DNA from: Bombella dulcis
GTDB lineage: Bacteria > Pseudomonadota > Alphaproteobacteria > Acetobacterales > Acetobacteraceae
Assembly: GCF_026385505.1 (NCBI RefSeq)
Contig: NZ_JANIDV010000002.1
Coordinates: forward strand, 124,001-188,000
Length of the DNA stretch: 64,000 bases
Reading direction: 5' to 3'
Every line of letters begins with the position of its first letter. The stretch's first letter is position 1. A program made the translations under genes and the position numbers. The notes under the pieces were generated by a model, which had not been told where the DNA came from, did no database searches, and saw only the letters and a list, made by a program, of their open reading frames with translations. Positions 28,918 through 37,690 of the stretch are shown piece after piece.

Positions 28918-29735
28918 GCCGCAGCTCCTTCTTCCATGAAGGTGAGGACCGTCTGGTTGAACTTCTCCGTTTCATCAAGGAAGACCATGTGGGAGCTGTC
29001 CTCAAATTCCACGGCACGGCAGTCCGGCATGTGTTCGGCTACCCAGCGGGGGCCTGCGGCGGGGAGAACCTTGTCCCTGCCTGCAACCATCATCAGTGAG
29101 GGCAGGGTGAGATGGGGCAGCACGTCCCGCCAGTCCTGCGTCGTGTGGTCAGCCATCATGAGGGAAGCGGCAGAGCTGGGGCATTTGGCCATCTCGCCCA
29201 GCAGCATGGTTTTCTCATCATCAGCCAGGCTGGTGCTGAGACAGTCGGAGAGATTCTGCCGGTCGAAGGCGGAGCGGTTGAAGGCCAGCTGCTGCTGGAG
29301 GAATGTCAGGCCTGCCTCATCGTAACAGGTGGCGTGCCCCAGTTTCCAGTCCGGGGAGAAGAACTGCTTTGGTGTCTGCTGCACGAAGATGGCACTGCGG
29401 AGTCTGTCCTGACCGAACAGCTCCAGATAGGACCAGATGATGGGGGAGCCGATGGACCAGCCCAGTACGGTGACATCTTCCAGCTTCAGCGTCTCGATCA
29501 GGTCCCGGAGGTCTGCGGCCAGACGGGCGATGCGGTAGCCGTGTTCCGGCTTGTCTGATTCGCCATGTCCCCGCAGGTCCAGCGTGATGACACGGTATTT
29601 TTGCGAGAAGGCGTCAATATTGCGGTGGAAGAACCGGCTGGAGAATGTCCAGCCATGAATCATGATCAGGGGCCGCCCCTGGCCATAGTCTTCGTAATGA
29701 AGTTTCACATGGTCGCTGGTGGTGATGAAGGGCAT
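28914..29735 (-). CDS. Alpha/beta hydrolase
   Basis: Alpha/beta-hydrolase fold enzyme of 273 residues. The oxyanion region is LIMIHGWTFSS, the nucleophile elbow GWSIGS (serine), the acid probably in MMVAGRDKVLP and the base histidine in EDSSHMVFL. The MPFITTSDHVKLHYEDYG start resembles peroxidase-like or esterase members. I set the start there although the frame is open about 290 bases further upstream without homology. It is transcribed before the sugar isomerase with a four-base overlap. The reaction is unknown. Confidence 0.85.
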   Translation of the reverse strand: MPFITTSDHVKLHYEDYGQGRPLIMIHGWTFSSRFFHRNIDAFSQKYRVITLDLRGHGESDKPEHGYRIARLAADLRDLIETLKLEDVTVLGWSIGSPIIWSYLELFGQDRLRSAIFVQQTPKQFFSPDWKLGHATCYDEAGLTFLQQQLAFNRSAFDRQNLSDCLSTSLADDEKTMLLGEMAKCPSSAASLMMADHTTQDWRDVLPHLTLPSLMMVAGRDKVLPAAGPRWVAEHMPDCRAVEFEDSSHMVFLDETEKFNQTVLTFMEEGAAA

Positions 29736-29826
29736 ATGCGTATTTCCCGTGTCTGAAGAGGCATGGCAGGCCGTGCCTGCCCCCATGTGACTATGGGTAT
29801 CTGTCCCGCCCTTCCGCAAGGGGGAA

Positions 29827-31089
29827 TCAGTTTTCCTCATCTCCGGTCCGGTCCGGGGCGGGTGGTGCGGTGGGCAGCCAGACCAGGAACGTCGTGCCGT
29901 GGCCGACCGTACTGTCGACATGCAGGCGGCCACCATGCCGCTCCAGTATCTGGCGGACGATGGCGAGGCCCAGCCCCGTTCCCTGTCCGGTTCCGGCAGT
30001 GTCGTCCGGCCTGTCCGTGACACGGTAGAAACGTTCGGTCAGGCGGGGGAGATGGTGGGATTCAATGCCTGGTCCGTCATCCGTGACGGAAAGGAGAATG
30101 CCGCCTGCATCGGAGGCAGGGTGATTGTCCGCTGTTGCCCGCCGTGCATTAAGCTGGACATGCAGCGTATGGTCAGGCCGTGTGCCGTAACGGATGGCGT
30201 TTTCGATGAGGTTGAGGAAGAGCTGCACCATTTCATCTTCGTCGGCCAGCAGGGTCAGGCCTTCTTCATGCGTGACGCTCAGCTGACGGCTCTCATCCTG
30301 AAAGCGGGGTGTGACTTCTCCCAGGATAAGAGCGAACAGCTCTTCGACATCCAGCCGTTCATGGGGGCGGTGATGGGTTTTCAGTTCAAGCCGGGAGAGA
30401 TAGAGCAGCCGGTCGATCAGCCGCTGCATCCGGGTGGCCTGCTGTTTCATGATGTCCAGATACAGGGTGCGGGAGGCCGGGTCTGTCTGGTCATTTCCTT
30501 CCCGGAGCAGGTCGATGAAGCCGCTGAGGGAGGCGAGGGGCGTACGGAGTTCATGGCTGGCATGGGCTACGAAATCGGCCCTCATGCGGTCAACGGCCTG
30601 CATGGTGCTGCGGTCATCCAGAAGGGTCAGGACGAGGCTGTCCCGTCCTGAAGCTCCGGCCAGTCTGCGCATGGACAGGCGGACCGAGCGTTTTACCGGC
30701 ACATCCAGGCTGACGGTTGCCGTACAGGCGGTAGGCAGTCCGGTTCCGGCGGCTGACGGGGCATGAAGGGCCGTGTTCAGGGCATTCCGTGCGTTGGGGT
30801 GGCGGAGCAGGGCACTCAGGCTGTCCCCGTAGCGGGCTTGTGCTTCGGTATTGCAGGCCAGAATCTGTCCCACGGAACCGAGGATGAGGGCCATGCCGGG
30901 GATGGTGTCAGCCAGCTGGGTAGCATCGGTGAGAGAGGGGGCGTGTGGGGGTGGCTGTGCGGTGGTGACAGGGAGAATGTCCGGGCGTGCAGTGCGGCGG
31001 GACAGACGTCCTGCCACGCTCCAGCCCGCAAGGGCGAGGAGGGCGCATCCTGCCATCATCAACGCCAGCAAAAAGACTGATGATGTCAT
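29827..31089 (-). CDS. phoR: PhoR-like phosphate sensor histidine kinase
   Basis: Sensor kinase of 420 residues. One N-terminal helix (FLLALMMAGCALLALAGWSV) is followed by a PAS-like domain (IPGMALILGSVGQILACN) and no sizeable periplasmic part, as in PhoR. The histidine is in HASHELRTPLASL, the N box is FLNLIENAIRYG and G boxes are VTDDGPGIE and GTGLGLAIV. Its start touches the phoB stop, and phoU precedes phoB, which supports the Pho assignment. It should phosphorylate PhoB in low phosphate. Confidence 0.9.
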   Translation of the reverse strand: MTSSVFLLALMMAGCALLALAGWSVAGRLSRRTARPDILPVTTAQPPPHAPSLTDATQLADTIPGMALILGSVGQILACNTEAQARYGDSLSALLRHPNARNALNTALHAPSAAGTGLPTACTATVSLDVPVKRSVRLSMRRLAGASGRDSLVLTLLDDRSTMQAVDRMRADFVAHASHELRTPLASLSGFIDLLREGNDQTDPASRTLYLDIMKQQATRMQRLIDRLLYLSRLELKTHHRPHERLDVEELFALILGEVTPRFQDESRQLSVTHEEGLTLLADEDEMVQLFLNLIENAIRYGTRPDHTLHVQLNARRATADNHPASDAGGILLSVTDDGPGIESHHLPRLTERFYRVTDRPDDTAGTGQGTGLGLAIVRQILERHGGRLHVDSTVGHGTTFLVWLPTAPPAPDRTGDEEN

Positions 31090-31820
31090 CAGTCTGCGCT
31101 GGGCTGTCTGGCCATCCGGCCATCCTCCAGAGCGTAACCGGCGGCACGGATGGTCCGTATGAGGTCCGGCTCCCCCTCATGGTTCAGGGCTTTGCGGAGG
31201 CGGCGGATATGCACGTCTATGGTGCGTATTTCCACATGCACGTTCGGCCCCCAGATGCGCTCCAGCAGGTCCTCACGGGAGAAGACCCTGCGGGGATGGC
31301 GCATGAACAGCTCCAGCAGGCGATATTCGGTTGGTCCCAGGGGAACGGGGCGGCCGTTGCGTGTGACCTGATGGTGTTCCGGTTCCAGCGTCAGGGGGCC
31401 GAAGGTGATGATGTCCTGCACGGGGCGGGTCCGGCGCAGCAGGGCACGCAGGCGGGCATCCAGCCTGTCGGCACTGCATGGTTTCGTCAGGTAGTCATCC
31501 GCACCATTATCCAGCCCGGCTATGACATCTTGCTCATCCATCCGGGCCGTGAGGAAGAGGATGGGAAGGTCCTTCAGGCCCGGTTTCTGCCGGATGATGC
31601 GGCAGAGGTCCAGCCCGGAAAGGCCGGGCATCATCCAGTCCAGCAGGGCCACGTCCGGGCGGGTGGTTTCAAGGAAGGACAGGGCCTGTTCGCCATCCGG
31701 GACGGCACTGACCCGATAGCCACGCTGGCGCAGGCTGTGTTCCAGCAGGAGGCGCAGGGCCGGTTCATCCTCCACGACGAGGATGAAGCCTTTGCAGGCA
31801 GGCTGCATGGGGGCTGTCAT
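31089..31820 (-). CDS. phoB: PhoB-like phosphate regulon response regulator
   Basis: OmpR-family regulator of 243 residues. The receiver has VVEDEPALR, the phosphoacceptor in ALLDWMMPGLSG and the lysine in YLTKPC. The winged helix shows LGPTEYRLLELFMRHP and IDVHIRRLRKALN, the latter very close to PhoB proteins. It overlaps phoU by four bases upstream and abuts phoR downstream, indicating one transcript. No phosphate transporter (pst) genes are adjacent. Confidence 0.9.
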   Translation of the reverse strand: MTAPMQPACKGFILVVEDEPALRLLLEHSLRQRGYRVSAVPDGEQALSFLETTRPDVALLDWMMPGLSGLDLCRIIRQKPGLKDLPILFLTARMDEQDVIAGLDNGADDYLTKPCSADRLDARLRALLRRTRPVQDIITFGPLTLEPEHHQVTRNGRPVPLGPTEYRLLELFMRHPRRVFSREDLLERIWGPNVHVEIRTIDVHIRRLRKALNHEGEPDLIRTIRAAGYALEDGRMARQPSAD

Positions 31821-32524
31821 GGGTAGGCCGTGTCCTGTCCGGCATGGCCGTGGGGACGGGATGGTGGCAGCATGGACCCCGTGACCATGAAGACCACACG
31901 TTCGGCCATGTTGGTGGTGTGGTCGCCGATCCGTTCCAGATTTCTGATGATGAAGAGCAGGGCGATATGCAGGCGGATGGTGTGGGGATTCAGGGTCATC
32001 TGTTCCAGTGAATCTGCCGTCATGGCCTCGCAGTACTGGTCCACAAGCTGGTCGGCTTCCCAGATGGCATGGGCGGCACTGGCATCCTTGCGTTCCAGAG
32101 CATCCATGACACGGCGGAGGTGTTCCAGCACCAGCCGTCCCATTTCGCCCAGGGCAAGACGGGCGGGCCGGGGAATGGGCTGTTCCATCTCGCTGAGGCG
32201 GCGGGCGATGGAACTGGCATAGTCGCCCATGCGCTCCAGCGCACCGGTCATGGGGATGCAGGCGACGATTTCACGCAGGTCTGCCGCCATCGGGCCACGC
32301 AGGGCGAGAAGGCGGATGGCCAGTGTCTCGATTTCATGCTCCAGAGCATCCACCATGTCATCCTGACGGGCCGCCTGAAGGGCGGTGGCCGCATCATTCT
32401 CGGTAATGCCGGTCAGTATGAGGGAGAGCTGATGTTCCACCAGTCCACCCATCCGTTCCATCAGGGACCGCAGATGGAGCAGTTCATCCTCGTAGCGTTG
32501 CACAATATGCTGCCTCTGGCGCAT
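31817..32524 (-). CDS. phoU: Phosphate signalling protein PhoU
   Basis: Negative regulator linking the Pst transporter to PhoR. The 235 residues contain two PhoU three-helix repeats, with the metal-binding E(x)xxD-type patterns seen in ALERMGDYASSIARRL and NLERIGDHTTNMAERV. It is the first gene of phoU-phoB-phoR and begins about 225 bases from the divergent secreted hydrolase gene. The transcription order is unusual relative to E. coli, where phoU follows pstSCAB. Confidence 0.94.
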   Translation of the reverse strand: MRQRQHIVQRYEDELLHLRSLMERMGGLVEHQLSLILTGITENDAATALQAARQDDMVDALEHEIETLAIRLLALRGPMAADLREIVACIPMTGALERMGDYASSIARRLSEMEQPIPRPARLALGEMGRLVLEHLRRVMDALERKDASAAHAIWEADQLVDQYCEAMTADSLEQMTLNPHTIRLHIALLFIIRNLERIGDHTTNMAERVVFMVTGSMLPPSRPHGHAGQDTAYP

Positions 32525-32748
32525 GATGCTTCTGTCCCCCTATGGGAGGGCACTCTATCCTAATTCCGCAGGGGCGGAAACAGCATCGGGAACCTGGACG
32601 GGGGCGGGGTGGAACAGGCAGGTTTCTGCCATCCCCGTCATGGTACGGGGTGTATTCCTTGGGATGTAACAAATATTTCATGCCGGCATCAGGGCCTGCC
32701 ATCATGGGTGATGCGCTCCGTGAAGGGCTGACAGGCACAGGAATTGTC

Positions 32749-33669
32749 ATGACAGGAAGCCGCCGTTCTTTTCTGCAGCAGTGTTCCGCCTTTTCTGCTG
32801 TGGGTCTTGCTGGCGGAATGGGGCTGGGTGAGGCCCGTGGAGCCTCCCATGTGCGGGAGCTGCTACTGGATGAGGCCAGTTTTTACCCGCTCTGGCCTGA
32901 TGCGGCGGAAGCCGTGGAACGGTTTCGTGTCCTGCATGGGGGGCGTGTTTCGGGCGTCCGGGTGCCCGGTCTCCATGTCATGCGCCCTGCCAGCCCCAGT
33001 GGAGCGGCTGTCATCATCGCAGCGGGAGGAGGGTATGGGCATATTGCCGTGGGGCATGAGGCCCTGCCGGCGGCCCGCTGGCTCGTGTCGCTGGGGATCA
33101 CGGTTGCCATCCTGCTTTACCGTCTGCCGGGGGAAGGATGGGCTGAAGGCATGGAAGCCCCGCTGGCCGATGCCAGACAGGCCCTGCATCTGTTACGGTC
33201 CGGGCGGACTGGCCGGGACATTGATGCACGGCGTGTGGCTCTCATGGGATTTTCTGCCGGTGGGCATCTGATGGGTCTGACGGCCCTTCGGGAGCAGGAC
33301 AGGCCACCAGCCCTTTTGATGCTGCTTTATCCGGTCGTCAGTGTTGCACCGCCTTTTACCGGCAGCCGTACCAGCCGGGTATGTCTTGGCAATGACCCTG
33401 CACCGGAGCGGGCGGCTTACTGGTCCCTGCCACCTCATGTGCGGGATGATGCACCGCCCCTGTTCATGGTCCATGCGTCAGATGATCCGATCGTGTCGCC
33501 AGAACAGGAGGCGCTGCTGGTGCAGGCCTATCAGAGGCATCACCGGCCCTGTGAAGAGCACTGCTTTCCGGTTGGTGGTCACGGGTTTGGCGTGGGGCGC
33601 AGGGATGGACCGACGGCGCAGTGGCCTGTTCTGGCGGAAGAGTGGATGAAACGGTGGGGTTTCATCTGA
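32749..33669 (+). CDS. Exported alpha/beta hydrolase (esterase/lipase-like)
   Basis: Alpha/beta hydrolase of 306 residues with a twin-arginine-like signal (GSRRSFLQQCSAFSAVGLAGG). The nucleophile elbow is MGFSAGGH, the oxyanion region is IIAAGGGYGHIA, and the acid and base are probably in VHASDDPIVSP and GGHGFG. The pattern fits carboxylesterase or acetylxylan-esterase-like enzymes of the BD-FAE type. AGGAA precedes the ATG at 32749; the frame is open farther upstream but the signal sequence supports this start. It is divergent from phoU, so regulation by phosphate is possible but no convincing Pho box was seen. Confidence 0.8.
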   Translation: MTGSRRSFLQQCSAFSAVGLAGGMGLGEARGASHVRELLLDEASFYPLWPDAAEAVERFRVLHGGRVSGVRVPGLHVMRPASPSGAAVIIAAGGGYGHIAVGHEALPAARWLVSLGITVAILLYRLPGEGWAEGMEAPLADARQALHLLRSGRTGRDIDARRVALMGFSAGGHLMGLTALREQDRPPALLMLLYPVVSVAPPFTGSRTSRVCLGNDPAPERAAYWSLPPHVRDDAPPLFMVHASDDPIVSPEQEALLVQAYQRHHRPCEEHCFPVGGHGFGVGRRDGPTAQWPVLAEEWMKRWGFI

Positions 33670-33674
33670 GAAAC

Positions 33675-34601
33675 TCAGGACAGGTCCGGGAGTGACCGCT
33701 GCTGGTAGGGGCGGACGCTGAGGCTCGTCTGCAGCCATGCGTCCTCAGTCTTGCTCAGGGGGCTGTTGTGACGGACGGCCAGAGAAATGGTGACATGGAT
33801 GGTCGGGTTACGCAGCGGGCAGCAGTGAAGCCCGTCATTCTGTGCCGGACTGTGGAAAGAGGCGGGAATGATGGTGAGGCCGATACCGGCCTGAACCATG
33901 GTCAGCAGCAGGGTCGTGTCGCTTGTGCGCCCGGTGACCTGGGGTGTCACGCCATGATGGGCGAAGGCTTCTGCAATGAACCGGTTGATTTTGAAATCCT
34001 CGTTCATGAGGACCAGTTTTTCTTCCAGAATCTCGGTGAAGGAACAGGAGGTCCGGCCAGCCAGTGGGTGTGAATCCGCCATCAGCAGGCAGAGTTCTTC
34101 CTCTGCGAAAGGAAAGGTGCGCAGCTGCCTGTTCTGGACAGGCCCCACGAGGGCGGCAATGTTCGTATGGTGTCCCAGGAGCTGTGTGATCAGCCGGTCA
34201 GACGGGTATTCCTCTATGTCCAGTACGACATCGGGATACAGGCTACAGAACTGCCGGATGATGGGACGGAAATAGATGGCCCCCAGTATGGGAGGGAGTG
34301 CCAGATGGACGGTGCCTTTCAGCGGTCCCGTTTCATCCGTCATGGCCCGGTGCAGGTTCTGTTCCGCTTCAAGCAGGCGTTCGGCGTGGTGGAAGAAGGT
34401 TTTCCCTTTTTCCGTCAGGGTGATGGTTTTGTGCGTCCGCTCGAAGAGGCGGACAGCCAGTTTGTTTTCCAGAGAGCGGATGCCCATGCTCAGGGAAGGC
34501 TGGCTGATATGCAGCAGGTCACTGGTGCGGCTGAAGCTGCCCTGTGTGGCAACGGCCATGAAATAGTGAAGTTCCCGGAGGGTCAGCTGAGGATAAAGCA
34601 T
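33675..34601 (-). CDS. LysR-family transcriptional regulator
   Basis: LysR regulator of 308 residues. The winged helix-turn-helix covers LTLRELHYFMAVATQGSFSR and the recognition helix around ISQPSLSMGIRSLENKL, followed by the linker helix and an effector-binding domain. I chose MLYPQLTL as start, since the family begins a few residues before the HTH. It is divergent from the truncated pyruvate decarboxylase gene with about 110 bases between them, so it most likely controlled that gene. If so it has lost its main target here. Confidence 0.92.
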   Translation of the reverse strand: MLYPQLTLRELHYFMAVATQGSFSRTSDLLHISQPSLSMGIRSLENKLAVRLFERTHKTITLTEKGKTFFHHAERLLEAEQNLHRAMTDETGPLKGTVHLALPPILGAIYFRPIIRQFCSLYPDVVLDIEEYPSDRLITQLLGHHTNIAALVGPVQNRQLRTFPFAEEELCLLMADSHPLAGRTSCSFTEILEEKLVLMNEDFKINRFIAEAFAHHGVTPQVTGRTSDTTLLLTMVQAGIGLTIIPASFHSPAQNDGLHCCPLRNPTIHVTISLAVRHNSPLSKTEDAWLQTSLSVRPYQQRSLPDLS

Positions 34602-34714
34602 CAGTAAAAGCCTATGATCTGTATAGAACCATAATATTATCATATCGTAGAATGGCACGGTAGGATTTCTCCCATGATCACGAAATGACGTGAAGAAAAG
34701 GGAAGGTCAATCTT

Positions 34715-35446
34715 ATGGTAAAGGTTGTTGATTACCTGCTGGAGCAGCTGTCCCGGATTGGCATAGAGCATGTATTCGGCGTGCCGGGTGACTATGCATT
34801 TCCGATCAATGATGCCATCACGGCCCGGGAGGACATGCGCTGGATCGGATGTTCCAACGAGCTGAACGCCGCCTATGCGGCTGACGGCTATGCCCGTGTG
34901 CGTGGGGTTGCGGCCCTGAACACGACGTATGGTGTCGGTGAGCTGAGTGCCATGAACGGGGTGGCCGGTGCTTATGCAGAGCATCTGCCCATCATCCATC
35001 TTGTGGGGATGCCCAGGCGGGCGATTCTGGAAGAGAAAAGGCTGGTGCATCATACGCTGGCTAACGGTCAGCTTATGGCCTTTTACGAGGCAGCCGGTCA
35101 TGTCGTCTGCGCCCGGACGGTGCTGGATGGCCTGAACTGTGTCCGGGAGGTGGAACGTGTTCTGACGGCACTGCGTAAGGAGCGGCAGCCTGTCTATATC
35201 GGCATTCCTGCCGATGCTGCGCATGATGATGTGGTGATGCCTGAGAACCACGCATCTCCGCAGCCTGAAGGGAACCGGAAACAGGCCGAAACCGTGGCAC
35301 ATCGTATCATCTCCGAGCTGGCACGGAGCACAAACCCGTGCGTTCTGCCCGGCATCCTGACGGCCCGTTTTGGATGCCGGGAAGCCGTGAGGCTGTTCCT
35401 GGCCCGTTCCGGCCTGCCCTATGCCACCATGTATATGGACAAGGGC
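34715..35446 (+). pseudogene. Pyruvate (or indolepyruvate) decarboxylase, 3' truncated
   Basis: Only the N-terminal thiamine-diphosphate domain and the start of the central domain remain, about 245 of the usual 550-560 residues. VFGVPGDYAFPINDAI, the catalytic glutamate in GCSNELNAAYAADGYARV and TYGVGELSAMNG are textbook for this family. Homology ends at YATMYMDKG, where normal enzymes continue with the central domain. Beyond that point the open frame reads antisense through an autotransporter gene and has no protein character. A normal ribosome binding site (GGAAGG) precedes the ATG. The fragment lacks the pyrophosphate-binding domain and cannot be active. Confidence 0.85.
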
Positions 35447-36033
35447 GTGGCGGTGAAGGTGGCGCCGTTTTTGTTGATGACATCGCCGGTGGTGCTGTTG
35501 AGGAGCGTGGCGGTGCCGGCCTCATTGGTGAGGGTGCCGATTTTGGCGGCTTCAGAGAGGTTCAGGATATTACTATTGGTTGTAGTGACTTTGATAGTAC
35601 TACCTACAATGTCCGCCCTGCCTTTATTAAGGAGTATATTGGAAATTGTGCTTCCCTTGGAGGAAGAATCTTTAAAGACTCTGAGGGTTGCCCCTTTGTC
35701 ATTTATGACGTTGAATAACGTGGTTCCGTGTAGTGTGAACGTGCCTTCGTTCTCAATTGTTCCACCGATACTTCCGCCTGTAAGATTGGCTGTTCCACTG
35801 TATATGGATGGATTATCTGTGATGGAATTGGACGATGCCTGACTTCCATTTGTCGTATCATCAGCCTGTGCTTCAGTAGAGATGATGGACAGCGGAGAAA
35901 CGCTGGCCAGAAGCATGGCAATGCCGACAGAGACTTTGCGATATGTCGAGTGAGTGCGTTTTCTGTTCAGACCGGTGGTGTGGTTGAGATCGTGAAAGGC
36001 GGTCGTGCTGGCGTTGGTGGGCAGAGAAGACAA
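35447..36033 (-). pseudogene. Autotransporter/adhesin-like protein, 3' truncated N-terminal fragment
   Basis: The minus-strand frame encodes a long signal peptide (KVSVGIAMLLASVSPLSIIS ending ...TEAQA) followed by the asparagine, threonine and glycine-rich passenger start of a beta-helix autotransporter (for example TANLTGGSIGGTIENEG and GATLRVFKDSSSKGS). The frame stops shortly after 35447 inside the pyruvate decarboxylase fragment, so the passenger and the beta-barrel are missing. The only start in frame is a TTG at 36033. An ATGATG about ten bases upstream is in another frame. Base composition is more AT-rich than the neighbours in its middle. Confidence 0.7.
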
Positions 36034-36769
36034 AACCGCATCATGTGATGTGCGTTTTTTTCACAGTTCGCGCCTTTCAGAGAAGAAAAATCGTGAGCGG
36101 TACAGGAGTATTGAACAGAGCTGAGGGATGCTGATGTCACACCCATCCCAAGATATCCGATGATTAAAAAATAAATAAATTACGGTCAAGAAGTAATTAT
36201 CAAGAGATAAATTAAAGGTGTATTTATTAAATTTACGTAAAATTCTTATTCGAGGGAATCGGGGCTTATAAGGTGGATTTTCAAGTGTTTTTATGTAAAT
36301 ATTTTTTCTTAGAAGTATAATTCATGTTATTGTACAGTATTATTCGAATTTAACTGAAATAAACTATGATTTTAGGGAAATTTCCTGATTTATCATTTTG
36401 GTTTATGGATATTTCCCTATTAGAGATTCATATGGATGTTTCTGCTATTCTGACGCGGGCAATCAAGAGAAAACAGATTATCTATGGCTGTCCTGTCGAT
36501 TCTGATGGGGCGGTCATTTTTTTCCTGAGAACATCAGGCCTTTTTTCTATGGGATATTTCTTTTTGGTTTCATAAGAAAATAAATATCAAACTATTTTAT
36601 CCAAGGTGATTTTAATGGGTGGATATGATATTTTCTGCATGAGAGTAAAAGTGATAAAGGTGTTACATGTTCTCTGTATAGAGAGATGGTACATATTCAC
36701 AGATATGGTACAGTCATTCCATGTTTGTTTTGTCCCCGGTCTGTATGGGGTCAATGTAGGAGGATATTC
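36034..36769. other. AT-rich non-coding stretch
   Basis: About 735 bases of strongly AT-rich sequence, unlike the rest of the window. I see no supported gene. A 69-codon open frame at 36366-36575 has no ribosome binding site and no recognisable character. A short hairpin CCTGA-GAACA-TCAGG followed by CCTTTTTT at 36524-36546 could be a weak terminator. No inverted terminal repeats or transposase remains were found, though the composition and neighbouring broken genes suggest foreign or decayed DNA. Confidence 0.5.
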
Positions 36770-37360
36770 ATGGTAGATGCGCTATCCGAGAAATCCAGAA
36801 CAGCTTTCATTTTCATGGATTTCCAGAATTACATCCTGAAAAATTTTCTGCCTCCCGAACGGGCACAGCAGGTGGTGGAGAAAGCCCATGCCGTGCTTGA
36901 GGCCGCCCGTCAGTCTGGCTGTCTCGTCATTCATGTGATGGTCTGTTTCCGCCCTGGTTATCCAGAGATCAATGGGCGCAACAGGATGTTTTCATGGATA
37001 AGGGAGAGTGGCATGGCGATTCCCGAGAGTCATGAAATCGCCATTGATGACAGGATGGCTCCGAGGCCGGAAGAACCTGTGGTGCAGAAGCGGCGTGTCG
37101 GAGCCTTTGGCAGTACGGACCTCGACATGATTCTGCGGGCACAGGGAATTGAAAAGATTTTTCTGTCAGGGGTCGCAACATCTCACGTCGTGCTGACAAC
37201 CTTCAGTCAGGCCTGCGATCTGGATTATGATCTTGCCGTCATCAGCGATGCCTGTGCGGATGGTGATGAGACCGCCCATACATTCCTGACAGAAACGTTT
37301 TTCTCCAAGGCGGGGGATGTCCATACGTCTCAGGCTGTCGTGGACGCCCTGAAAAAATGA
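36770..37360 (+). CDS. Isochorismatase-family (cysteine hydrolase fold) protein
   Basis: Isochorismatase-like hydrolase of 196 residues with the fold's order of motifs: the aspartate in FIFMDFQNYIL, the lysine in VVQKRRVGAF and the cis-peptide region LSGVATSHVVLTTFSQACDL. In nicotinamidase-type enzymes the last motif carries the catalytic cysteine; here that position is not cysteine, as in EntB-like members. The substrate is unknown. TAGGAGG lies seven bases before the ATG, an excellent ribosome binding site that fixes the start. It follows the AT-rich stretch and precedes tRNA-Glu. Confidence 0.85.
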   Translation: MVDALSEKSRTAFIFMDFQNYILKNFLPPERAQQVVEKAHAVLEAARQSGCLVIHVMVCFRPGYPEINGRNRMFSWIRESGMAIPESHEIAIDDRMAPRPEEPVVQKRRVGAFGSTDLDMILRAQGIEKIFLSGVATSHVVLTTFSQACDLDYDLAVISDACADGDETAHTFLTETFFSKAGDVHTSQAVVDALKK

Positions 37361-37477
37361 TTCCCTGAACAGGGTTGCCCGTTTCGATCCGGAGACGGGC
37401 AGCGGATCGGAGCATTCCGAAATGCCGAAGATTCTTTCTGGCGTCAGCCTGCTGGTACTGTCACATTGTGGAGTGAA

Positions 37478-37553
37478 TGGCGTCCCGTACGGGATTCGAA
37501 CCCGTGTTGCCGCCGTGAGAGGGCGGTGTCCTAGGCCTCTAGACGAACGGGAC
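37478..37553 (-). tRNA. tRNA-Glu (anticodon CTC)
   Basis: The minus strand folds into a full cloverleaf: acceptor GTCCCGT pairs with ACGGGAC, the T arm contains GGTTCGAATCC, and the anticodon stem CCGCC/GGCGG encloses the loop CTCTCAC, giving anticodon CTC for GAG codons. The terminal CCA is encoded. It stands alone between the isochorismatase-family gene and the HIT gene. Confidence 0.96.
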
Positions 37554-37690
37554 TAAAGGCGTGAGGCCTTCTCTAGAGGGATTGCCGGGGAAGCGCAAGG
37601 GGGAAAAGCAGGGCGTCCGGAAAAAACATTCCCGATCCCCTGACCGGCAAAGCCTCCATTACGGGAGCGTTGCCAGTCAAGAATGGTCTC

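Noticed and set aside
32525..32748. Possible Pho box (TGTAACAAATATTTCAT) between phoU and the exported hydrolase
   Set aside because: The match to the direct-repeat consensus is poor, so I did not list it as a site.
35447..35842. Apparent C-terminal extension of the pyruvate decarboxylase frame
   Set aside because: It is the antisense of the autotransporter signal and passenger region, leucine/valine-rich without family similarity.
36366..36575. 69-codon open frame in the AT-rich block
   Set aside because: No ribosome binding site and no domain character; expected by chance in AT-rich DNA with few GC constraints.
37380..37420. Hairpin GCCCGT...ACGGGC after the isochorismatase-family gene
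   Set aside because: The stem is short, the loop long and no T run follows, so it is not convincing as a terminator.
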